The position numbers and the translations under genes were made by a program. From Trichodesmium sp050015995 (GTDB taxonomy: Bacteria; Cyanobacteriota; Cyanobacteriia; Cyanobacteriales; Microcoleaceae), in NCBI RefSeq assembly GCF_050015995.1, contig NZ_JBNHEP010000296.1, forward strand, positions 1 through 64,000: DNA of 64,000 nt, written 5' to 3'. Positions within the stretch are counted from its first letter, which is position 1, and each line of letters opens with the position of its first letter. Shown piece after piece: positions 57,066-64,000 of the stretch. The notes beneath the pieces are model-generated. The model was not told the origin of the DNA. It saw nothing but the letters and a program-made list of their open reading frames with translations, and searched no databases.

Positions 57066-57883
57066 TCGACTCAGAAAGCCCAAAAAGTGCTTTAACTACT
57101 CGAAAGCTAACTGTTACTTATAACAATGGACAACCTATTGTGCTGAATTTAGATTTGGCAATTCCTAGAGGTAAGATTACTGTGATAGTCGGTCCTAATG
57201 GTTGTGGCAAATCAACTTTACTCAAAAGTTTGGCAAGATTGCTCAAACCTATTAGCGGTACTGTTTATTTGGATAGTAATTCTATATTTAAGTTATCAAC
57301 AAAGGAAGTAGCAAAACAATTAGCTATTTTGCCTCAAAGTCCTACTGCTCCAGAAGGTTTGACAGTAGAAGAGTTAGTAGCTCAGGGCAGGTATCCTTAT
57401 CAGAATTGGTTACAACAATGGTCTATTGATGATGAAAAAATTACTCAACAAGCTTTGGCTACTACGGGACTTTTGGAGTTGGCAGGGCGATCGCTTGATT
57501 CTCTATCTGGAGGCCAAAGGCAACGAGCTTGGATTGCGATGGCCTTAGCTCAGGATACAGAAATTTTATTGTTGGACGAACCAACTACTTTTCTGGACTT
57601 GGCTCACCAGATTGAACTTCTGGATTTGCTCTACGATTTGAATCATTCTCAGGGACGAACAATAGTTATGGTTTTACACGATCTGAATCAAGCTTGTAGA
57701 TATGGAGATAATTTAATTGTACTAAGAGATGGCCAAATTGTGACTCAGGGTCATCCAGAGCAAGTAATGACTGTAGGAATGGTTCGTTTAGTATTTGGCC
57801 TGGAGTCTCAAATTATTCAAGACCCTGTAACTGGGACACCAATGTGTATACCAATGGGACGCAAAGCGAAACAAAAAGTGTGA
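57062..57883 (+). CDS. FecE-like ABC transporter ATP-binding protein
   Basis: The protein has 273 residues. It has Walker A GPNGCGKSTLL, Q-loop AILPQSP, signature LSGGQRQRAWIAMAL, Walker B EILLLDEPTTFLDL and the switch His in MVLHDLNQA. The start ATG at 57062 overlaps the stop of the second permease by four bases. This is the FecE/FhuC group that powers ferric-siderophore import. With the lipoprotein at 51202 and the two permeases it makes a complete transporter. Confidence 0.95.
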   Translation: MIDSESPKSALTTRKLTVTYNNGQPIVLNLDLAIPRGKITVIVGPNGCGKSTLLKSLARLLKPISGTVYLDSNSIFKLSTKEVAKQLAILPQSPTAPEGLTVEELVAQGRYPYQNWLQQWSIDDEKITQQALATTGLLELAGRSLDSLSGGQRQRAWIAMALAQDTEILLLDEPTTFLDLAHQIELLDLLYDLNHSQGRTIVMVLHDLNQACRYGDNLIVLRDGQIVTQGHPEQVMTVGMVRLVFGLESQIIQDPVTGTPMCIPMGRKAKQKV

Positions 57884-58458
57884 TGTATATTTAAGAAAAT
57901 ATACAAATATTAATTTTTTCTTAAAAAAATATAAAAATTTCATTAAATCATTACAAATAAAAAATATACATGTTAAGATTTCCTTAAATTAAATGAGAAT
58001 TCTTTTCATTTAATTTGGTGTAGTAAAAAGTTTAAAAGCATACGGTAAGTTTTGCTAACGCAGAGCTTTCCGGCAGAATGTTATGCAAACGTTTTCTATG
58101 TCTGAGAGAAACCCTGTTTTTGAGACGCAAGACGTTAGCGTTACTTATAATCAATATAAAAAAATTCACTAAAAAATGATTTCGTTAAAATACTCTTGCT
58201 GCCGTGAGATGCCTAAAAAATTATTCACTTGTAGAACGAACTGTTAGCGCAGTTTATCCTGCCGATAAACCCAAAAAATCTTATTATTGTTTGGTTTCCT
58301 ACGTCAACCTAAGCTAGTAGGGGCGAGTTCCAGTTAAAATTAATACATCAATATTCAATCATAAATGAACCCGCCCTAATGCACAAAACTAGCTATGTCA
58401 CTCCAAATAATAGAATAAGATGTAAATAAGGGAGCAAAATGCTCCGACTATTAATAAA
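57884..58458. other. Intergenic region upstream of the sucrase/ferredoxin-like gene
   Basis: A 575-bp AT-rich spacer with the Fur-like site at 57994-58008. It also carries short repeated fragments (GCTAACGCAGAG, CAGAATGTTATGCAAACG, GTAGGGGCGAGTTCC) typical of degraded palindromic repeats. No gene seen. Confidence 0.65.
57991..58011. promoter_or_regulatory. Fur-box-like inverted repeat
   Basis: AAATGA at 57991-57996 and TCATTT at 58006-58011 around GAATTCTTT. The inner 15 bp (TGAGAATTCTTTTCA) match the 7-1-7 Fur pattern at 11 of 14 defined positions. It shares the AAATGA...TCATTT arms with the site upstream of exbB. It lies about 450 bp upstream of 58459. Confidence 0.45.
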
Positions 58459-59517
58459 ATGACTCAACTATATCAAACCACTAAAAACACTCTCACTGAG
58501 TGTCGTTTCTGTTCGGAGATATCAAAAGCTAATGGAGAAGACCCCATAGGAACAGCATCAACTTGCGACCACTGGTTAATTATTGAAATAGCACAACCCT
58601 GGTCTGAACAAGCTTTTATGGAAAATCGTCAACTTAAACCAGTGCTTGGTTTAATTTTCCAAGCAATAAAAGATGGGGTGAAGTTAAAACCAATGGCGAT
58701 CGCTCCTGACCGGGAATATTCCCAACCTGGTTATACTCGCATACTATATTATTACCGCCCTGGTGAATTATTTGCCGAGTATGAGAAGCAAGAATATATT
58801 GTACCTGATGCTTTGATGAGTCAGTTACTAATTTCTTTACTCAAGCAACTACAGCAACAACCAAACGAACTGGAAAATTTTCAGCAATACCAGCAACAAA
58901 CTAGCCATATTAGAGAAATGCTAGTTTGTACTAATGCCAATGTTGATGTAGCTTGTGGTAGGTTTGGCTATCCTATTTATAAAAAGTTGCGTTCTGAATA
59001 TGCAGCTACTTCTCAAGGAAATTTACGAGTTTGGAGATGTAGTCATTTTGGCGGTCATCAGTTTGCACCAACATTAGTCGATCTGCCCGAAGGTCGTTAT
59101 TGGGGACACTTAGAACCAGAAATGATCGATCTACTGGTATTGAGAAATGGTTCAGTATCAGGTCTGCGCCAGTATTACCGAGGTTGGGCAGGTTTAAACT
59201 TTTTTGCCCAAATTGCCGAACGGGAAATATGGATGCAAGAAGGTTGGAATTGGTTGAAGTATCCTAAAGCGGGGAAAGTATTGGCATTTGATGAAGAAAG
59301 ACTAAAACATCTCAGTCTAGAGGAAGCAAAGGCAGAAGCAAACTGGGTATTGGTGCAACTAGAATTTATTGTTGATAATAATAACAATTTAAAAAAAACT
59401 TATGAAGCTAGGGTGGAACTTAATGGTGAGGTGATGAGTGCCTTGCATTCGAGCGATGATATGGAATTAACAGCAGTTAAGCAATATCATGTCAGTTCTT
59501 TAGTGAAACTCAATTGA
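58459..59517 (+). CDS. Sucrase/ferredoxin-like family thioredoxin-fold [2Fe-2S] protein
   Basis: The protein has 352 residues. It matches the sucrase/ferredoxin-like family, seen in LVCTNANVDVACGRFGYPIY (about residues 154-173) and WRCSHFGGHQFAPTLVDLP (about 193-211). The Cys and His residues in these motifs are those expected to hold a thioredoxin-like 2Fe-2S cluster. The N-terminal CRFCSEIS and STCDHWLIIE are also typical. Members are often near siderophore receptors in cyanobacteria. A role in reducing or releasing iron from an imported complex is plausible but not shown. It stands alone between the ABC transporter and the AraC regulator, both on the same strand. Confidence 0.82.
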   Translation: MTQLYQTTKNTLTECRFCSEISKANGEDPIGTASTCDHWLIIEIAQPWSEQAFMENRQLKPVLGLIFQAIKDGVKLKPMAIAPDREYSQPGYTRILYYYRPGELFAEYEKQEYIVPDALMSQLLISLLKQLQQQPNELENFQQYQQQTSHIREMLVCTNANVDVACGRFGYPIYKKLRSEYAATSQGNLRVWRCSHFGGHQFAPTLVDLPEGRYWGHLEPEMIDLLVLRNGSVSGLRQYYRGWAGLNFFAQIAEREIWMQEGWNWLKYPKAGKVLAFDEERLKHLSLEEAKAEANWVLVQLEFIVDNNNNLKKTYEARVELNGEVMSALHSSDDMELTAVKQYHVSSLVKLN

Positions 59518-59986
59518 CGCTCATTCTTGATACTTATTTTTTTTAGATCGAGTTCTGATAATTAATAACAATACTGTAGATTTGGTTGAAGTATGAAACC
59601 AAACAAAAACAAAACAGATAATAGTTTTTGGGTTATCCTAATGCTTAATCAAGCCTACAATTTGCAAACTTTTTCTTATAAGTATTTAACCTAATATGAT
59701 ATTGTTTTATATTTTTCTATTTTATCAAATCTCCTAATACTTAATACCTGTAATAGTTTAATAAACCAAAATCTGTCATAGCTAATTTATTGAGATTTAG
59801 TATTAGTAGATATATAGCATTTTCAAATGATACCCGAAAATGTCTAGGAGTTTTTTTTAGAAAATGTGACTCATAATCCTGAAATTTCAAATAAATGATA
59901 TTTATTAGGTTCTTTCTAATAACTACTAACTACTACTAACTATTAACTATTAACTACTAACTACTGATTACTGACTACTAAAAAAG
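59518..59986. other. Intergenic region with TTAACTA heptads
   Basis: A 469-bp AT-rich spacer. A long run of CTAACTA/TTAACTA/CTGACTA units (about 59918-59980) ends just before the regulator's start codon. No gene seen. Confidence 0.7.
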
Positions 59987-61015
59987 ATGAAATATTTAAC
60001 AACAGCAGAATACAAAGCACTATATCAGGAATATTTAGAAAAAGGTAAAATTATTTCATATTCTGATGATTTTGAAACTTTTCTCAGAATTCAAGCAGAA
60101 CAGGAGTTAGGAGTAACAGCATACGATAGAACAATCCAACTGCGGCCTGGATTAAAAATAAAAATTAGTGGCGGAAAAGCAAAATATACTTTTGCTAGAG
60201 AAATTCAACATGATGATTCCATGCCATTAATATTAGCTTTTCAACTTGCGGGAAGTTACCGAGTATGGACAGAAGGAATTGGAGATGACTACTATTCTGA
60301 AAAAAGTGGAGAAAATTATTTATTTTTTCTTCCTGGTACAAAAGAAATAGAAGAAATACCAACCGGAGAAAATTTAGAGAGAATTAGAATTATTGTAGAA
60401 CCCGATCTTTTCAGAAATTTTAGTAGTAGTCAACTTGATTTAATGCCTACTGAATTAAAAGCATTAATTGGCAATGATTCACGGCAAATTTTTCATCGGA
60501 ATGTTGGAGCTATAACTCCAGCAATGCAGCAAGCATTACAGCAAATTATTAATTGCCCCCATCAAGGTATGGCAAGACAAATTTATTTAGAAAGTAAGGC
60601 ACTAGAATTAATAAGTTTACAGTTAACACAATTAATACAAAGTCAGTCAGAAATTATTTCATCTAGTTCATCTGGATGTTTACAACCAGATGATATTGAG
60701 AGAATTAATCAAGCAAAATCTATTTTAGAAGCAAATTTAGAAAATCCACCATCTCTAATGGAATTAGCTAGAAAAGTACAACTTAATGATTATAAACTCA
60801 AACGAGGCTTTAAGGAAGTTTTTGGTACAACTACATTTGGATATTTGCAAAAAATCAGAATGGAGCGGGGGAAAAATCTCTTAGCAGAGAGGATGTTAAC
60901 TGTTGCTGGAGTAGCTCAAACTGTTGGTTATAAGAGTCCAAGTCGGTTCTGTGATGCTTTCAAAAAACATTTTGGTATTACTCCCAGAAATTACAGAATG
61001 AGTCTAAATTTTTAA
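59987..61015 (+). CDS. AraC-family transcriptional regulator, PchR-like
   Basis: The protein has 342 residues. The N-terminal half is a ligand-sensing domain (RPGLKIKISGGKAKYTF, LAFQLAGSYRVWTEG) of the kind found in PchR and cyanobacterial siderophore regulators. The C-terminal 100 residues carry two helix-turn-helix motifs (LMELARKVQLNDYKLKRGFK and VAGVAQTVGYKSPSRFCDAF, closing with FGITPRNYR). The family senses ferric siderophore and activates receptor genes. The conserved AAACGGAT-type motif begins 13 bp downstream of its stop and recurs upstream of the RTX/receptor pair and near the PKS promoter, which makes it the obvious candidate to bind there (inference). A heptad array lies in its 5' leader. 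Confidence 0.9.
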   Translation: MKYLTTAEYKALYQEYLEKGKIISYSDDFETFLRIQAEQELGVTAYDRTIQLRPGLKIKISGGKAKYTFAREIQHDDSMPLILAFQLAGSYRVWTEGIGDDYYSEKSGENYLFFLPGTKEIEEIPTGENLERIRIIVEPDLFRNFSSSQLDLMPTELKALIGNDSRQIFHRNVGAITPAMQQALQQIINCPHQGMARQIYLESKALELISLQLTQLIQSQSEIISSSSSGCLQPDDIERINQAKSILEANLENPPSLMELARKVQLNDYKLKRGFKEVFGTTTFGYLQKIRMERGKNLLAERMLTVAGVAQTVGYKSPSRFCDAFKKHFGITPRNYRMSLNF

Positions 61016-61027
61016 ATCGACAAAACA

Positions 61028-61056
61028 GGCAAAAAAAAATCCGTTTAGGGCAAAAC
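61028..61056 (+). promoter_or_regulatory. AAACGGAT-type motif upstream of the broken RTX copy
   Basis: GGC, nine A and TCCGTTTAGGGCAAAA, with two differences from the block at 46670-46698. It lies about 77 bp before the RTX remnant's start. Confidence 0.65.
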
Positions 61057-61132
61057 TAATCTCTGGAACGAAATCTATGATGGTGTTTGATTTGCCAAAA
61101 AGCAAAATCAAATATCAAGGAGGATTTAACAT

Positions 61133-61380
61133 TGGATATTATTTTAACAGACGGCAATGATGTTCGGACTTTATCCCCAGGAGAATTAGGACCTAGCGAT
61201 AGTCTATTTGCCCTAAGAGGTAATGATGATGTAACTGGTTCGAGCAGTAACGAAACAATGTTTCTAGGTAAAGGTAACGATGTAGCAAGAGGTACAGGGG
61301 GTAATGATGAAATTAATGGTAATAATGAACAAGATTTAATTACAGGTAGTGATAGAGACGATACTGTAAGAGCAGGTTAA
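61133..61380 (+). pseudogene. Truncated RTX-type protein copy
   Basis: It starts at TTG 61133, eight bases after AGGAGG, and aligns with the gene at 46778 (DIILTDGNDVRTLSPGELG; GKGNDVARGTGGNDEINGNN). It ends after 82 residues at a TAA (61378-61380), where the sequence jumps to the receptor homologue. The C-terminal two thirds are missing. A short Ca-binding peptide might still be made, because the ribosome site is good. Confidence 0.82.
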
Positions 61381-63950
61381 GGAAATATATCAACCACTCA
61401 CAACTGCTGCTGCACTATATCAACCCGACATAATTATCACTAACATATCTGAAGATATTTCTCAAGATATTAGAATTGCTCAAGAAATTATTCAAGTAAC
61501 AAATATCAGACTTGATTCAACTTCAGAAGGTCTACAAATTATATTAGAAACACTCTCTGGAGAAAAGTTACAAGTTAAAACTGCAGTTGATGGAAATACT
61601 CTAATTGTTGATATTCCAAATGCTGTATTATCTCTCTCTGCCAGACACAGAAGAATTTAGTGCCAAAAACCCGATAACAGGAGTGACTAATGTTGCAGCA
61701 ATAACTATTAATTCTAATACTATTCGAGTTACAATAGAAGGAGAAACAAGTCTACCAATAGCATCATTACTTCCTGCTGATGAAGGTTTAGCCCTGAGTG
61801 TAGAACCAGTAATTGAAGATGAAGAAATTGAAGTAGTAATTCAAGCAACCCGTCGTGCTAATGCCAAAGAAGAAGACATACCACGCAGTATTACCGTTAT
61901 TCCTCGCGAACAAATAGAAAGCCAAAATAGTGTTAGTGCAACTAATAACGTTACAGATATTCTTGGTAGAGTAGTACCTGGTTATGGTCCTCCTACCGCA
62001 ATTACCAGAAGAACCCGAAGCCAAAGTTTGCGAGGTCGCCCCGCTTTAATATTAATAGATGGAGTCGTGCAAAATTCTAATCTCAGCAACGATACAGAAT
62101 TGAATACTATCGATCCATCAGCAATTGAGCGCATTGAAGTGATCCGGGGTCCCTCTGCTCTCTACGGAAATGGATCGACTGGTGGTATTGTCAACATTGT
62201 TACTCGTACCTCTAGCGAAGGTTTGGAACAGGAAGGAAGAATAGGTTACAGCAATTTTGGTGGAGAAGAATTTTTTCCAAACAACGGATCGAGTTACAAT
62301 GGTAGATACCGCATATCAGGTAGTGCGGGGAATTTTAATTGGGGAATTAATGGTTCACTAAATCAAAATAACAGATTTTATGATGCAGAAGGAGATATTA
62401 TTCCTACAGGTGATCTAGATGGAAGTAGAAGTTTAAATTTACTAACTACACTTGGTTTAGATTTGAATGAAGAGCAACGACTTAAATTCAAATACAACCT
62501 TTATAACGACAGACTTTTCCCTCGTTATGCCGCTGATGGAGAAAACATAGAAATATTTGGCTTACAAAAAGCTAGAGCTGAAAGAATTCCTCGTTATGAT
62601 TATGAAGAACCTCCCGAACAGACGAATCACAATATCAGCTTAACTTATGATAATGACAATTTGTTTGGTTCTCAGCTTTATACTCAATTTTTCTTTCAAA
62701 GGACTTATTTGAGACAAGTGCTTCAAGACTTCCGAGATTTTTTTGCTAGTACTCTTCCTAGCGAACTGCCAGCAGATTTCCCTGGACTTAGACAACCCGC
62801 AAATGAATCAAGAAAATTAGGAACTCGTATACAGATTACTACTCCTTTTTCTCAATCTGCTAGTGTCTTTTGGGGAGTTGACTACACTAACGAGAGAAAT
62901 GATACAGAAGATTTAGTTTTAGATCCAGAAGCATTTAATGAACGAGAAGAATTAAATGTTAGAGAGCGTGTTACTCCGGTTCCTAATTTTGACATAAATA
63001 GTGTGGGAATTTTTGCTGAAGGACAGTGGGATGTGACTGAAAAGATACTACTTAGTGGAGGTGCGCGTTATGAAACCATTCATTCCAATTTAGAAGATTG
63101 GACAGGAAGTCCATTCAATAACTTTCTGGCTATACTTGCAGGAGAAGAATTACCAGAATTTGAAGGAGGTACTACTACTGCATCAGATATAGTTTTTAAT
63201 ACTGGCGTTGTCTATAAAGCTTCACAAGAAATTAGCTTGTTTTTCAACTTTTCTCAAGGATTTTCTATCCCCAGTTTTGGTTTCCTTGGATTAGCAACCG
63301 ATCCAGTTAACTTTGATCTGGGAACAGACGAATTGTCTGAACCAGAGAAAGTTCATAACTATGAAATAGGTATACGTGGCAATTGGAAATCAATACAATT
63401 TACAGCTGCAACTTTTTATAATCATTCCGATCTAGGGCAAAATTTGACATTAGGAGAGGATGGTTTCGCAGAGTTAGATCGAGGTCCTCAACGAAACTAT
63501 GGAGTGGAAGCAACTCTTGATTGGCAACCTACAGATACCTGGAGAATTGGCAGCACTTTTACTTGGAATGAGGGTGAAGGAGACCTTCCAGGAGACAATC
63601 GTGGTTGGCAACCTTTGAGTGGTATAGAAGTGCAACCTATGAAAGTGACTTTGTATGTACAGAATGAAACTTTGCCTAATTGGCGAAATAGGTTACAAAT
63701 GCTATTTGTGGGCGATCGCTTTAGAGCTTTTGACGAGGACGTAGATGAATTTCAAGCAAATGGTTATATAACATTTGATTTAGTCAGCGTCCTCAATTTA
63801 GGGTTGGGGAGGTTAGAGTTAGGTGTTGAGAATTTATTTAACCGTCAATATATACCTATTTCTTCTCAAGAACGGATTAATAATAATGAATTTCGATATT
63901 TAGCTGCTCCTGGACGGAATCTTAGTATTCGTTATTTTTTGAAGTTCTGA
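61381..63950 (+). pseudogene. Second TonB-dependent receptor, 5'-truncated and frameshifted
   Basis: Homology to the receptor at 47645 begins at its AMIN domain (KEIYQPLTTAAALYQPDI, from about 61383), directly after the RTX remnant. The signal peptide and N-terminal region are lost. The AMIN part is in one frame until a TC-dinucleotide run at 61629-61640, where it meets a stop. The rest continues in another frame (PDTEEFSAKNP) as an open frame of about 770 residues with TonB box (IEVVIQATRRA), plug (IDPSAIERIEVIRGPSALYG) and barrel ending IRYFLKF. Without a signal peptide it cannot reach the outer membrane, so I call it a pseudogene, although the barrel part is well preserved. An assembly or sequencing error could explain the frameshift but not the missing 5' end. 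Confidence 0.85.
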
Positions 63951-64000
63951 AGTTAGTAGTCAGTAGTCAGTAGTGAGAGCTTCTTGCTCTCTCATTAGAC

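Noticed and set aside
59918..59980. CRISPR-like repeated units
   Set aside because: The units are 7-bp tandem repeats without spacers, i.e. STRR sequences, not a CRISPR array.

Overview
The window is AT-rich DNA from a cyanobacterium, most likely a filamentous one. The evidence is the frequent GCGATCGC (HIP1) octamers, the short heptameric tandem repeats (TCAGGAG, GGAATAG, TTAACTA types) in and between genes, the AMIN-domain TonB-dependent receptors, and the hybrid PKS/NRPS gene style. It is a draft assembly: 100 Ns lie at 676-775.

Left part (about 1-38.8 kb, all minus strand, transcribed right to left): a hybrid polyketide/non-ribosomal peptide cluster. In transcription order it encodes KS-AT-ACP-ACP (38832-35095); an HMG-CoA-synthase-like beta-branching enzyme (35068-33806); ECH2-KS-AT-ACP (33668-28998); KS-AT-KR-ACP (28997-24012); KS-(dead AT)-DH-ACP (23891-20013); an NRPS with TubC docking, heterocyclization, Cys-type adenylation, inserted oxidase and PCP, i.e. 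a thiazole maker (19730-15513); KS-AT-KR-ACP (15251-10701); NRPS C-A(Gly-like)-PCP-C plus a SyrP/TauD-like hydroxylase (10400-4689); a flavin-dependent halogenase-like enzyme (4603-2870); and an NRPS with a degenerate C domain and an A domain lacking the usual Asp235 (2692 leftward). The last one is interrupted by the assembly gap and hits a stop near the left edge. No thioesterase and no phosphopantetheinyl transferase is visible.

Right part (about 39.6-64 kb, mostly plus strand): an uptake and export locus of siderophore type. It holds a decayed MFS exporter, exbB, exbD, a TonB-like protein, a secreted MORN-repeat protein, an intact MFS exporter, an RTX-type calcium-binding protein, an AMIN/TonB-dependent receptor, a FecB-like lipoprotein, a hybrid sensor kinase (minus strand), two FecCD permeases and their ATPase, a sucrase/ferredoxin-like protein, an AraC regulator, and a recombined, broken second copy of the RTX/receptor pair.

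Taken together, the cluster probably makes a thiazole-containing, beta-branched, possibly halogenated peptide-polyketide metallophore, exported by the MFS protein and re-imported through the TonB receptor and FecBCDE-type transporter. That role is inferred from gene neighbourhood. Control probably involves Fur-like sites (three candidates) and an AraC-type regulator acting at a conserved GCCT-AAACGGAT-T-run motif found three times.

The most unusual observations are a polyketide module whose AT has lost all its catalytic features but keeps KS, DH and ACP, directly after a KR module without DH (a likely split dehydration pair in a cis-AT system), and repeated in-frame colonisation of megasynthase linkers by palindromic and heptameric repeats.
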